A stretch of 64,000 nucleotides of DNA. Source: Annona cherimola (lineage: Eukaryota > Streptophyta > Magnoliopsida > Magnoliales > Annonaceae). The stretch spans positions 38,357,452 to 38,421,451 of the forward strand of contig CM059972.1 of NCBI GenBank assembly GCA_030490835.1, in the 5' to 3' direction. The notes under the pieces are model-generated. The model ran no database searches. It was not told the DNA's origin and saw only the letters and a program-made list of their open reading frames with translations. Both the position numbers and the translations under genes were made by a program. Shown piece by piece: positions 9,585 through 21,426 of this stretch (positions are counted from its first letter, which is position 1; every line of letters starts with the position of its first letter).

Positions 9585-12196
9585 CCATTTTTACATAAAA
9601 GGGGCTTGCATAGCCTTTTGTATGCCATTTTAGCAATCCGAAATCAAACCATTTTATGAAATCAACTTATCTGGTCGGCCATCCATATCAACATTTTTTT
9701 AAAGACATTTTCAACATATTTCCTTATCTAAAGGAAATCAAAACTTTTCTAATATCATTTCAAACATATGGACTATGTCCAATTATCATTTATGTTTAAA
9801 CATCATGTCATAGAAATCAAATCCCTTTTGAAATTAATATTATAAAGAACTTATTTTCTTAAAATCCATTGGCATAAAGCATTAAATCCTTAACAAACAA
9901 TATCATGAAGAATTTTCCTACTTGTAAGCAAATTCCTAAATCCATCAACATAAAGCAATCCCAATCCTTGGCAACACTTGTGATAAAATTATCATCTTAA
10001 AAAGTGTTGTTTGCTTCCCATGAAGCAAACCTTGAGGCTTTTCATTAAAGTCATCCTTTTTCAAAACTTGCCTTTTCATTAAAGCCATCATTTTCAAAAC
10101 TTGTGCTTGCCCATTCCTCAAAATATCATCATAAACATTTTCAATCATGTCAACACATAGAAAGAAAACAGTATTTTGGAAAGTTCGTTTGCTTACCTGA
10201 GATTGCCTTAACCTCGTTCTTCCATTCTTTTCCTTGTCTTTGCCTAGATAAATGAAAATGATATTTTATTTATATGCATCAAATTCAAATTCTTGCATCC
10301 CTTAGGGTTTTCCAACCTACGTGAATCCATTTGGATTTACGTTAAACTAATTTAACCCACTTGCCTTTCAAGTTGGGTATCCATTTTCCAATTCTCACAT
10401 TGGTATTAGTTGTGCTTCCATAGCGCTCATTCCTTTTAAAATCCACTTCTAATAAGTTAAACTATCATAATCACTTATGATACTTATTTATATCTCATTG
10501 TAAGTTAAATTTCATCCCAAAAATCTGGAATTTAACATTTATTTGGATTTATTCCTCAATCTGTCCACAATGCTGAAATCGAACACACTGATTTCTCTAA
10601 TTTTTGAATCATAATCAAATCAAGAAATTTAAATCTGAAATTTCTTTCATACCTTAATAACCACATGAGATAACCAAAATAAATATTTTCAGTACAACAT
10701 ATGAAGTATTTATATTTATGTTGGTATTTTCACTATGCTGGACAGAAGCATCAATTTTCAGACAACTATAATCACATTAATTATTAGGTATATTTATACC
10801 TTTCAAAAATCAATTTTTATTTTTTTTCAAGTGTTACTAAACATGTATACCATCTCATATCAAGCTCAAAATTCCTTCTATAAAAATTATGAAAAATCAT
10901 TTGGTGCGGCTGATCCTAACACTCGTTCAACCCTGTTCAGGTTGATTTTTCTGGATTTTTAATTTACAACCTGCTTATTCTTTTGAGCTGAAAATTGAGT
11001 TGTTCCATATAATGTGTTTTCACACAAATGTTCCTACTAAAACTCATTCATTTACTATTTCATTCATATTTTTCTTTCCTACTCCAAATTCAATATATAT
11101 AAACATATCCATGTGATTCATTTCATCCTTATAAATATTAAAAAATAATATATATGAGGGTTCTGTTTTCTTAATTATTCAAAAAGAATTCAAGGATATA
11201 TTTACCGATGAATTAAATATTTTTAACCATCTTTACCTTAATCATCAACCAAACATGATTTAGGTTAACGTATATGAATAAAAAATGCATAATACTCACC
11301 CAAATTAAACATGAACATGGGTAAACCTTGTTGAATCCTTTTTTCCTTCCTTTTCCTCCTTTCTTGGGATGACCCTAGCTGCTGCTCCTTTGTGGAGAAA
11401 ATTTTCTCTCCCTTTCTCTCTCTCTTTCTCTCTCTCTCCTTTTTCTTGCTGGAACATCCCCAAGGGCTGCCCCTTTTGTCCCTTTTATAAGGATGCTTTC
11501 CACCGTGCTTACTCCCTAAGTCTTCCATCTTGCTTGCTCCCTAAGTCTTCCACTATGCTTTCTCCTTAAGCTTTCTTCTTTACTTGCTCCCTAAGAAACC
11601 TCTTTCATCCTTTTCTGATTAAGCAATTTCCATGGTAATTAGCTTAATCCAATCATTCTATAACATAGATTTCATAATTTTATTCAATCATTTCAAGTTT
11701 CGTCTCAAACCGACTTTTCAACGTCAAATTATGATCCTTTGAAATTATCCTTTGAGTGTATGATGATAATAAATAATTATCATCTTAATCCCATCACATT
11801 TTCCTTAATCCAGTTCACACATAAGGTTGAGCCCAAATTCATGAGCTTATCTTTCAATTTTCTTCTCAATCCACCTTATAGGCGTCAAGTTATGAATTTT
11901 CTACATTTTTCAACATAATTCCATAACTATCATTCTAATTTTCATTAATCAAATCATGATAATTAAAATAATTATTCATAACACATTAATACTTTCCAAT
12001 CCTTATTAAGCCACTTTAGTCATATTGACTTCCATTGAGCTATAGCGATTAATCTTAATCACCATTCTTAATCATAACCCTAATTACAAAATATCATTAA
12101 ATCATAAAATCATCCATAAATCAACCAAATCATACATAATTCATGTTTATATGCCAAATGCATATATATGAGCCCTACTTGGGTCTGGGTATCACA
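9585..12196 (-). mobile_element. Gypsy-type LTR D (minus strand), promoter to internal-region side
   Basis: Matches LTR F over about 25350-27375 and 30293-30960 and ends CTGGGTATCACA, the reverse complement of the family start TGTGATACCC. Directly beyond it are a C-rich run (reverse complement of a polypurine tract) and internal retrotransposon sequence, so D is the 3' LTR of a minus-strand element and not a solo LTR. The left part of D should lie beyond LTR C, outside the window. A TATAAAAG box (minus) is at 11482-11489 and a CT-rich run at about 11398-11440 represents the purine-rich leader. The open frame 11265-11528 is low-complexity and not credible as a gene. Confidence 0.85.
10197..10243 (-). 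other. Putative 47-nt micro-exon of LTR D
   Basis: Read on the minus strand it is preceded by TTTATCTAG, begins GCAAAGACAAGG and is followed by GTAAGCAAAC. Confidence 0.45.
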
Positions 12197-12240
12197 ATCC
12201 TCCCCCCCCTTATAACAGGTTTCGTCCCGAAACCTATTAC
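12197..12240 (-). other. Polypurine tract and conserved pre-PPT motif of element D
   Basis: On the minus strand a GGTTTCGGGACGAAACC motif is followed by a run of eight G flanked by A and then the LTR start TGTGATACCC. A motif resembling TTTCGGGGACGAAA just before a G-rich polypurine tract is familiar from plant Ty3-gypsy chromovirus elements of the Del/Tekay type. This orients D and supports its classification. Confidence 0.75.
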
Positions 12241-13145
12241 ATTTCATATATTGGGGTAAGGCTCATATGAATTAGCCAACTTATCATTTTTCTTCCAATA
12301 CTTTCAATGGCTTATCACGCTTCCACTGTGTTACTCTGTCTTGGTGGCGCTTTTAGCCTTGGTCCATTAGACCTAATACTTATCTCTACTGTTTCTTGTC
12401 CTCATTTGGGTTTCTTATTGACAATTACCCATTTCTTTGTGCCTTCCAACTCTTGTTCTTATGGTAGGCATACTATTTTTCTTATACATAGAGAAATTAT
12501 ATCTGTATAATCTCTCATCTTATCGTAGGGTAAGATTTAAGCTACCCATCCAATCATATCAAGTAGAGATTAATAGCAATCATCTTCACATAATATTCAT
12601 ATAACATAAATACCTTCATTCTAAAGCATAGAGCAAAAGATGCTCTCACATAAAATTTCATACATATTTCATTAAAAGCAAAAGATACTTTTGCTAATTC
12701 ATATATTCATTCTCATTTCATAATGCCTACATCTAGATTATACCAGTGTAGACTACTTAATAGGAGCACTGGTAATAAACTAGTCTAAAACATTTTCTTC
12801 CTTATCTCCCTTTCCAATTTTCATAAACTAGTAAGAGTCCTTATCATTTTTTTTAGTCTCATTTCTTATGAACATCATAGAGAGATAATTTCTCTCATAC
12901 CTATCTTCTAACCACATCGGAATTAAAGAGAATTCCGACAATAATCATTCTTGCCTTCATTTTTCTTGAACTATTTACCATCTCTTGCTATGATACGTGA
13001 CACTAAGTTCAATCCATGCTGATCAGACATAGTTTGCAACACCTTTCTGCAATAATTTGCAGAGACTTTCTATCAACCAATAGCTGCAATTAGCTTTGGT
13101 TGAGCTAGCCTTTCCTTATCTTGTTTTTATTGAGCTAACCCTTCC
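12241..13145. other. Decayed internal region of element D, no recognisable gene
   Basis: A full gypsy element should carry protease, reverse transcriptase, RNase H and integrase between gag and the polypurine tract. Only about 0.9 kb is present and I see no YxDD, DDE or protease motif on either strand. I infer a large internal deletion plus decay. Confidence 0.5.
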
Positions 13146-13149
13146 TTAT

Positions 13150-14160
13150 CTTGTTGCCCCCTTATGCCCCGGTGTGGCAGTTTGAGGCAACATGACCTCA
13201 TTGGTCATAGTTAAAGCACATTGTCTCTCTTGTCTTTATAACTTGACAAGTTCTTACCACATGGCTAGCTTGTCCACATTTATAACATCGGTTTAAACCT
13301 TTTAAACCTTCTCTAAAGTGTTATTTGTTAAAACACAAATTGGAGGATCTATTAAGGTATAGCTTGTTTTCTCTTTTTCTTGTCACTGCTGCCTTACTCC
13401 TTTCTTGTCCTACACCAGGTTCCTTAGTTTTAGTGGCAAGTTGTCTTTGCCCTGCTTGTACTTATTCAGTCTCAACATGTGTTGTACCGTGGTGTCCTAC
13501 TGGAAGATATTTCTTATTAAATTCTTCCATAAATCTTTATCATGTTACCTTCCTTGGTTATGGCATAGTAGCCATTAGGGTTTCCTACCACTCATAAGCA
13601 TTGCCAATCAATGCTTGGGTAACACATAAAATTACACGGAAAACTTTAAACAACTTCTTGATTTCAGTCATCCACTACTCAGCCTGAATAGGATATGATT
13701 CACCTGAGAACTTAGGTGGACGCCAAGGTAAAAAGGCATTAATATCCTTCCCATTCATTTCTATCATAGCATCATTAATCCTTAAAGGTTTGGGTCCTAG
13801 GTTAGGAACGATTACCTAAACCAGTCCGTCCCTTCTACCTTCTTCTAATTGGTCCCGTTGAGTATTTCCCCAAAGACCTTGTATTACTTCTGTTGCTTGG
13901 GCCGCCCAATCTCGAGTGGCCTGCTGCACAGCTTCTTTTACACTCGCAGTTATCTTTTCCTCCATTCTTTCTACCTGTGAGATGTTACCTATAGCGGTAG
14001 CACCTTCAACCTTTGACTCAAGGTTTATAGTGGCTCGTTGTTGATGAGTTCATGGACTCACTTGTCCTTACTGCCCTGGTCACTTAGATTTGCTACTGGC
14101 TTCTCTTATTCCATATTGACTCATAGATTCATCATTTGCATCTGCCTTTCCCTTGTTCAA
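13150..14160 (-). pseudogene. Decayed Ty3-gypsy gag with two zinc knuckles
   Basis: The minus strand reads as a gag protein broken by stops and frame changes. Upstream pieces include EEKITASVKEAVQQATRDWA near 13915 and ALIGNAYEWW near 13600, typical of the helical capsid region. A CCHC zinc knuckle, CYKCGQASHVVRTC, is intact at 13246-13287. A second in-frame one at 13177-13218 is damaged: its second cysteine is tyrosine and a stop replaces a residue before the glycine. Gag coats and packages the element's RNA. The order gag then polypurine tract on the minus strand agrees with LTR D being the 3' LTR. The element cannot be autonomous. Confidence 0.75.
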
Positions 14161-14634
14161 GAGCTAAGGTGATAGACATGTTGTAGAAAGCAACACGTAA
14201 AATCATATTAATATGATCATCTCTTATCATAAAACAATTCATATCATACATAGTCAATTATATTAACTGTTCCGGCCTCGTGAGAAATAAAATATATATT
14301 CAAAATTCATTCTTTCTTGGTTGAATGTAAAATTGTTTTCCCTGCGGCTTTGAGAATAAATGCTTAAGTAATTTCCCAGCAAAATTTTAAAGCATCCAAT
14401 TCTTTAACCGAGTTCGAAAAATACATCACATAAATATTTTGCATTGTGTTCCACATTCTGATTTTACATCTCTAACGAGAAAACCCTTGATTAAAAGAGC
14501 TGAATACAATGGTCCATAAAAAAAATGCTTAACAATAATGAAGTGCGTAGAAGATCCTTCTACGTCTTTACAAGTGCACGAAAAATCGTGTCTAATAAAA
14601 ATATAAAGATAAATGAGTACACTTCGCCCCGCGC
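14161..14634. other. Unassigned sequence between gag remnant and tandem repeats
   Basis: Upstream of gag, on the minus strand, a primer-binding site and 5' LTR should follow. I see no clear TGGTATCAGAGC complement and no family LTR end; the nearest candidate is GAGGCCGGAACA near 14270. The rest is AT-rich without recognised features. Either the 5' end of element D was replaced by unrelated DNA, or a different LTR begins here. Confidence 0.35.
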
Positions 14635-14793
14635 CGTGACTCGAATGTGAGGTATATGACGCCACGCGCCATGACTTAAATGTGAGGTACATGACACCAC
14701 GCGCCATGTCTTAAATGTGAAGTACATGACGCCGCGCTCCATGACTTAAATATGAGGTACATGACGCCACGCTCCATGTCTTAAATGTGAGTT
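14635..14793. repeat. Tandem repeat, 35-bp unit, about 4.5 copies
   Basis: The unit reads approximately CATGACTTAAATGTGAGG followed by TACATGACGCCACGCGC. Copies differ at a few positions. Short open frames on the minus strand across it are repeat translations. Confidence 0.85.
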
Positions 14794-14892
14794 TACGCTT
14801 AGCCCGTCGACCAGCGATGACTCGGTTTGGGAACTAGTGAGGGGCCCGTCGACTACACTAGTGACCCTACACAGCAAACTAAGTGCGCTCTT

Positions 14893-15000
14893 AGCTTCTG
14901 GATTTACACAGCAGACCAGCGTGTCCCGCTTTCAGCTTCTGTATTTATACAAGAAACCAGCGTCTCCCGCATTCAGCCTCTGGATTGAACAATTGGGTGG
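14893..15000. repeat. Tandem repeat, about 41-bp unit, 2.5-3 copies
   Basis: The unit begins AGCTTCTGGATTTACACAGC and contains ACCAGCGTGTCCCGC. Copies are imperfect and the third is truncated. Confidence 0.7.
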
Positions 15001-15104
15001 TTTTACCAAGAAATGGATTCAACCGAATTTAAAAAAGTATGTTTGGGTCATTTTTGACCAATTAAAAAGGTTTGGGCCCAACTGGGCTTGTTGAAAAGAG
15101 TTTG

Positions 15105-15560
15105 GGGCTTCTTGGGCTTTTTGGAGGATTTTAAGCTATCACAGGCTTTTTTTTGTATATTTTTGAGCCATCTTGGGCTTTGTGGAGATTTTTGAGCCAT
15201 CTTGGGCTTTTTGGAGAGTTTTGAGCCATCTCGGGCTTTTTGGAGAGTTTTGAGCCTATTGAGGCTTTTTGGAGGGTTTTGGGCCATCTTGGGCTTTTTT
15301 GAAGGGTTTTGGGCCACCTTGGGCTTTTTGAAGGGTTTTGGGCCATCTTGGGCTTTTTGAAGGGTTTTGGGCCATCCTGGGCTTTTTGGAGAGTTTTAAG
15401 CCATTTTGGGCTTTTTGGAGAGTTTTAAGCCATCTTGGGCTTTTTGGAGAGTTTTGAGCCTATTGGGCTTTTTGAAGGGTTTTGGGCCATCCTGGGCTTT
15501 TTGGAGAGTTTTTAGCCATCCTGGGCTTTTTGGAGAGTTTTAAGCCATCTTGGGCTTTTT
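15105..15560. repeat. Tandem repeat, 30-bp unit, about 15 copies
   Basis: The unit resembles AGCCATCTTGGGCTTTTTGG plus AGAGTTTTGA, with variants AGGGTTTTGGGCC. The array grades into a T run at about 15557-15573. Open frames on the minus strand rich in AQNPSKSPRW are translations of this repeat. Confidence 0.9.
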
Positions 15561-15589
15561 TTTTTTTTTTTTGTAGAGCTTTGGATGCC

Positions 15590-16345
15590 TTTTAATATAT
15601 ATGTGTATTTTGATATATTTTTATAGAAAATACACATACATTTTTTTTTATTTTTAAAGGAGGAAATATACTTAACCCGTGTGTCAATTCAACCCGCCAG
15701 TCGGGGAGTATCCACGTTGGGAAAAGTAGTTTTCGAAAATAATATATATGTATATATTTATATATATATAATATACACATATATATTTTTTTATTTTATT
15801 TTTAAAAGGATAAAATATACTTAACCCGTGTGTTAATTCAACCCGCCAGTTGGGGAGTATCCACGTTGGGAAAAGTAGTTTTCGAAAATAATATATATGT
15901 ATATATTTATATATATATAATATACACATATATATATTTATTTTATTTTCAAGTGAGAAAATATACTTAACCCGTGTGTCAATTCAACCCGCCAGTCGGG
16001 GAGTATCCACGTTGGGAAAAGTAGTTTTCGAAAATAATATATATATGTATAATATACACGTATATATATTTATTTTATTTTCAAATGAGAAAATATACTT
16101 AACCCGTGTGTCAATTCAACCCGCCAATCGGGGAGTATCCACGTTGGGAAAAGTAGTTTTTGAAAATAATATATGTATATGTATATTTATATATATATAT
16201 TTATATATATAATATACACATATATATTTTTTTTAAAAGGAGAAAATATACTTAACCCGTGTGTCAATTCAACCCGCCAATCGGGGAGTATCCACGCTGG
16301 GAAAAGTAGTTTTTGAAAATAATATATATGTATATATATATATTA
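15590..16345. repeat. Tandem repeat, 132-153 bp unit, 5 copies
   Basis: A GC-richer core starting CTTAACCCGTGTGTCAATTC and including CCCGCCAGTCGGGGAGTATC recurs at about 15671, 15820, 15966, 16098 and 16251. The cores are separated by AT-rich TATATA spacers of variable length. Core copies are nearly identical, which implies recent amplification or homogenisation. Confidence 0.9.
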
Positions 16346-16491
16346 TATAAGAAAGAAACTCCCCTCTTTTTTTTTTTTTAACTAAAAAAATGTAGAACTC
16401 ACGATTCTCTCTTCAGCGCGGGAGATCTCTCTTTCTCGTCTTCGCTCTTTTCGTTCTTTTTGTTGTCTTTCAAATGAGAAGCCGAGTGGGG

Positions 16492-16499
16492 TATTTATA
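16492..16499 (-). promoter_or_regulatory. Minus-strand TATA box between repeats
   Basis: TATAAATA on the minus strand is followed (towards lower coordinates) by a purine-rich region at about 16395-16470, resembling a promoter and transcribed leader. The GC-rich CGCGGAAC repeats lie just upstream of it in that orientation. It may be the promoter of an unidentified transposable element or of a captured gene. Confidence 0.4.
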
Positions 16500-16544
16500 G
16501 GACTCTGCCGGGCTCGAAATAGGTTCAGCAGCTGCTGCTGTTCC

Positions 16545-16735
16545 CGCGGAACTCCATTCCCGCGGAACTACCTCTACGCGGAATTTCGTTGCCGCGGAAC
16601 TGCATCCACGCAGAACTGCATTCACATGGGATTTCGTTGCCGTGGAACTGCATCCACGCGGAACCGCACTCCCGCGGAACTCAATTGCTGGTCATTAAAC
16701 TTTTGCCGCGGAACCTTATTGCCGCGGAACTGTCT
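16545..16735. repeat. Short GC-rich repeats CGCGGAAC(T/C)
   Basis: About ten copies of CGCGGAACT or close variants at roughly 16-22 base intervals, interspersed with GCATCCACG and TTTCGTTGC. They lie between the minus-strand TATA box and the Ca2+-ATPase fragment. Confidence 0.75.
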
Positions 16736-16759
16736 TGGATTGTTTTGAATTGGGAAGCA

Positions 16760-17398
16760 GTTACTTCCTCCTCTTGCATTCGATATTCAGTTCGCTACCT
16801 GCTTGAAGCGCAGGCCGGAGGAGCGCGCCAGCCGCTGTTTTTTTTTTCAACGAGAAGGGTCTGGATTCGCCATGTTCTCCGCCAGCCAAGCGCGCAGAAC
16901 CTTCAACGGCTTCTCCGGCAACCGCCGCCCTCCTCCCGAGCACCTGCTTTTTCCAGCTATTGCCTTTGCTTTTCTTCGCCATCTCTATCCCTTTGGGTAT
17001 ACAAACGCAGGAAGGCGCGGCTAGAGCTGAAGATCCAAATCCAATTCCCGGAATTCGACGGTCCAGATCTCACTTCCGCTGCCCCTCTCGGATCATGAAA
17101 TCCCAGCCCTGGTGCGAAATTTCGACCCAAGTTCCAAAATTCTTCTCTCCAAATCCGCTGCCATGGGTAAGGGAGGAATCCAGGACGGGCAGGAAGTGAT
17201 CTTTCCGGCGTGGGCCCGCGACATCGACCAGTGCCTCTCCCACTACGATGTCTCCATCAGCTACGGCCTCCGATCTGCCGATGCCGAAGCCCGCCGCACC
17301 GCTCACGGCTGGAACGAGCTCGAGAAGCATGATGGCCTGTCAGTCTTTCGCCTCGTCCTCGACCAGTTCAACGACACCCTGGTCCGGATTCTCCTCGT
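16760..17398 (+). pseudogene. 5' fragment of an ECA-type (P-type IIA) Ca2+-ATPase gene
   Basis: From the ATG at 17163 (GCCATGG context) about 79 codons read MGKGG, FPAWARDIDQC, GWNELEKHDG and FRLVLDQFNDTLVRILLV. This is the cytosolic N-terminus up to the first membrane helix of plant endoplasmic-reticulum-type calcium pumps (ECA1-4 family), which are normally about 1000 residues. Everything downstream is missing: from about 17399 the + strand text becomes the antisense of a subtilase fragment. The preceding 400 bases, GC-rich and without stable frames, probably include the captured 5' UTR; I cannot recognise a protein in them. Codon use is strongly GC-rich unlike the surroundings. A short chimeric frame runs on across the junction. 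It cannot make a pump. Confidence 0.8.
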
Positions 17399-17448
17399 GT
17401 TCCCGGCGGTTATCGGATGGGATACAAGCTGGCCCAATGCTCTCCGGC
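17399..17448 (-). pseudogene. Subtilase fragment, part beyond solo LTR E
   Basis: On the minus strand this continues the subtilisin-like protease fragment at 21427-22490 when LTR E and one CCGGC are taken out: the frame runs PEILKPDLISPG, then across the insertion point into GPACIPSDNRR. The match ends near 17399, just before where the family has the catalytic GTSMACPHVSG serine region, and the Ca2+-ATPase fragment begins. Confidence 0.75.
17444..17448. repeat. Target-site duplication of LTR E (left copy)
   Basis: CCGGC before the LTR start at 17449, repeated at 21427-21431. Removing one copy and the LTR restores a continuous subtilase frame. Confidence 0.93.
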
Positions 17449-17902
17449 TGTGGCGCCCCGGCCCGAGCGTCACATCCTTACCTCAGGACCTATCGATTGG
17501 TAAACGTGATCAGGATTGTTGCCCTGTCACACGGCGGGATTTATCGGATGTTTAGCCTGTTAATCGTGGTCATACGTAATTCATAAGACACTTCATATTC
17601 TCATAAATTCAATTTCATACATTTCTAAGACATTTTGAAACATTCATTTCATACAACCATATTGTTTAGTGACATTTCATCTTTTGCCACAATCATATGT
17701 CACTACAGGTGTTAAACATAGTCATCCATACAAACTCACGAATAGTTTACATCTATTTAACATAAAAACATTGCATATAATTTACAATCATTTCATGAAA
17801 TTTTCATAAACATAATTTCCTCTTTGGATTTCTTATGCCGGTGCTAGCTCCTTTGCTATATCCTGTCCATCACCTGTCTTTGGGTTTGGAAAACGAAAAC
17901 GT

Positions 17903-17914
17903 GAGTCGAAACTC
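17903..17914 (-). other. Stem-loop GAGT-TTCG-ACTC of LTR E
   Basis: In LTR sense the loop is TTCG, as in G, I and K. It is followed by a T-rich tract and ACAG|GTG. Confidence 0.5.
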
Positions 17915-18515
17915 AATAAGCAAGCATTTTGCATTTTCAGGCAATTCATTTCAGGCAATATTTTTCATTTCAAATCATCTTGGAAAGCATCTTATACCTT
18001 ATCCAAAGGTATATCTTGAAAACATAAAATTTCGTACCCATCACGGGTCTCATATGCATAATGCCATATGAAAACATGAACATGATCATCATCTCCCTTA
18101 GGATGGAAGCTAGCCAGGCAACCATCCGTCACGTAACTCTCATTTCAGAGAGGGCGCCGCCGGCCATCGGCCTATTACAAGCGACTTGGTCACACCAAGG
18201 GGGGACAACCGGCCCGCCTATACCCTTCCTGTGGACCTCATATCCTGTGCACATGAACTTTTCATAAATCCATCTTTTACATGCTAGCATGATTTTCAAT
18301 CATAAACATGAAATCACATCATTTTCCATAACTGTTATAAAGAACATTTCATAATCATTGGATTTGAAATAAACATCATTTCAAACATCATTTAGCAAAG
18401 GGATGGCCATCCTTAAATCCATTAGAAGCAATTTCATCAAACAAGTTAGAATATAAATTTCATTATGGAAACAGTTTAGGAAAGCAAAAATCATTTAGAA
18501 AATTTGCTTGCTTAC

Positions 18516-18559
18516 CTGAACTTCTTAGCTTTCCTCTGCTACTTTCTCTTTGCCCTTGC
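18516..18559 (-). other. Putative 44-nt micro-exon of LTR E
   Basis: In LTR sense it is preceded by TTTATGTAG and starts GCAAGGGCAAAG; it is followed by GTAAGCAAGC. Confidence 0.45.
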
Positions 18560-21426
18560 CTACATAAAAATAGTATGAACTTTTTCATACATTTCCTTTT
18601 CTTATATTTTGCTTAGTTTTCCAACCCATTCCACATACACACATATAGTTGACTTCATAATTCATCATACACATATATGGCTTAATTTGCACATATTAGC
18701 ACCGTTTTCACACATTTGGCTATCACACATCATAGCATATACATATAACATGCACATAACCCTAAAATTAGGGTATTCATTCCAATATGCCTCATTCATA
18801 GCTTTATTCAGCTTACTTTGCAATTTTTCCTATTTTTTTCCAAAAATACACATACGGGTGTTTCTTCTACGTACATAGCATTGCCTTAACTTCATAATTC
18901 AAATCCAAAAGTTTGGATTAATAACATATCATTTCAAACAGATCCATAAACATGGAATTCCTCCCATTTTCATGCATTTGTGCATAAAACCATTTTTCAT
19001 AAGTCATTCATCACCCGTTTACCGTTATTCTTTCATATAAGCACGTTTAACACTTAAACATAATGGATTTCTTAAAATTTCTTAACTCAGAAATTTACCC
19101 TATTTTCCAGCGGGTTAATTACCCTTTAATACCACCTTTCTTGGGGTATTTTCATGGGGTTTAAAATCCATTCTACCATAGGTTTCCAAAACAGCAAGTT
19201 TGGAACCCGTTTTTCACCCGTTTTACGTGTCTTTTGACACATAACCCTATGCAGTCATATAATTCCGAAATTTCCAGAAATTAAATCCATTTTTCCTAAT
19301 CCATATTTAGGGATTAAACACATATATCACATCCATGCATTATCATTTCTCAAAACAGCAAGTTACCAGCACGTTTTGAATCCCGTTTCACGTCAGTTTG
19401 ACGTTCTTTCATAAAAATCATAAAAATCAGTTTTGGAGTTTATTTTTCCCAAATCTCTTAGGCATCCATAATACCTTAAGCATAGAGTATTTTACCCTAC
19501 ATAACATGCTTAAAACATACAATTCCATTTACATAGCATTTTTAACATAGAAACTATGAAATTAGGTCAAAATCAACGCTTTACATTCCATAGCTTCAAA
19601 AATTCATCACTTAAGCATAAACCAACATATATTTGGCATGAATACATGATTCATAGTTTAATCAAATCATCATATCAAAACAGGAACTTGTCTTGGATAT
19701 TTAGGGTTTATCAACTTGGATTTTCCACTTAATACACATGCAAAAATCTCATTTTCATCATCTTAAGCTTAAAAATTCATACATAGAACTTAATATTCAT
19801 TACATATTCATGAAAAAGCATATAAACACACCACTTTACATATTCTTTCATCATCCTTTTCATTTCCAAGTTTTGAGTTTAAGAACTCAAGTTAAACAAC
19901 TTAAACAAATCACATACTTACTTGGTTTTGAGCCAACTCAAACCCTAATCCTTTGAGATGATTTTTCCTTCAAATTTCCTTCCTTTTTCCCTTGGTTTCC
20001 TTCCTTTTCTTGCTGGAAAATTTGGACGTGTGCTGCTGGGTTGGCTTGGACGTTTTCAGCACTTAGGAATTTTTCCAAAAATCCCTCTCATTTCAACGTG
20101 CATGGGCTATATATGTTGATAGATTTTTTTCCAGCTGTGGGGCCCACTTGGTGCTGCAATTCCACACTCCTTAAATGCACCCTTATCTATTATATGAGCT
20201 GGGTAAATTTCAGCCAAGTAAAATTTCATTTTTACCATTTTCAAAAATCACAAAATCTGCTTCATCCATGACCGTCCACCTGCCTTCCCATTCACGTCCC
20301 AGCTGCTGCCCAATTTCCGTTTTTTTTTTTAATTCAAAAACGTGGGTAATTTGTATCTCTAATTACCCTTTAATTTAGGTATTAATTTGGTGTTAAAAAA
20401 AATATAAAAATGGCAGCAATAACCAAATTTTTGCACGTCATCTTGGCCATCATGCTGTCCATTTTTTTCAGCTGTATGTAGCTGCATTTAAATATTTTTT
20501 TATTGCTATAACTTTGCATAATTGATTGAATAACTTATGTACTTGCATCCCTGCAACATATATGCATGCTTTATAAAATTAAAAAAATCAGATATAGGCA
20601 CCGAACAGCCCTTGGATGTTCCCTTTTTGCCACCTTGCCTATGCTCCATAGCTCCATCATTTTGAGCATTAATTGATTAGATAACTCATGGAATTATGTC
20701 ATTTATTTAAATGCATAAATTCCTCCAAAAAATCCCTGCAATGGACACCTCACATTCACCTTTACCTCATGCATTTATGTATGGTACTCCATCATTAATG
20801 CTTTGGTACTTTTGGGTGCATGGGTCAAACTTGCCCACCTTTTTCATTGCAGGCACTTTCCTAATATTTCACACATAATCCAATCCATTCAAATTAATTA
20901 TCTCACCTTTTCATTCAACCATTTCAAATTTCAACTCAATCCGAGTTTTCTAGCTCCCGATATAGCCGTTTAAAGTTGACGGTTGAAATGAACTTAGACT
21001 TAAAAATTGAAAATTCTCATTTCATCAAGAATTTTCATAATCTTTTTCTTCCATAATACCAAGCCTAATATTAATAATTTTTGTTCCAAATTTCACTTGA
21101 ATCCGCCTTTTAGGCGTTGAGTTATGAATTTTCCAATATTTTCCTTCACACTTAACAATTTCCATCTTTATTTCCATAATTCATTTTAAATCATGGAAAA
21201 TGATTTTTCATGCCATAATTACACATTTAAATCACAATAATTCATTCTTAATCCATAGCCTCATTTAGGCTCAAAATCATTAATCACATCATTAATGTTA
21301 ACCCATAACCCTAATTACCATAATTAGTAAAAATCATGAAATTCCTTCATAATTCCATATTTCATAAATAATCATCAAATACATGTTCAATGCATACATA
21401 TGGCCTACTTGGGTCAGGGTTTCACA

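Larger units (their letters stand above)
17449..21426 (-). mobile_element. Solo LTR E, gypsy-type, 3978 bp
   Basis: Starts TGTGGCGCC and ends GGGTTTCACA in + orientation, the reverse complement of the family ends, with the perfect duplication CCGGC on both sides. No internal sequence adjoins. Minus-strand landmarks in order are TATATAG near 20108, donor-like GTAAGT (ACTTAC at 19916-19921), the micro-exon candidate at 18516-18559, stem-loop at 17903-17914 and the terminal block. It is in the same size class as I, J and K and cuts the subtilase fragment in two. Confidence 0.93.

Noticed and set aside
11265..11569. 87- and 66-codon frames
   Set aside because: Low-complexity translation of the GA/CT-rich leader of LTR D; the parallel frame in F is not conserved as a protein.
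16589..17098. 169-codon plus-strand frame
   Set aside because: It starts in the CGCGGAAC repeats, runs out of frame with the Ca2+-ATPase start at 17163 and shows no family resemblance.
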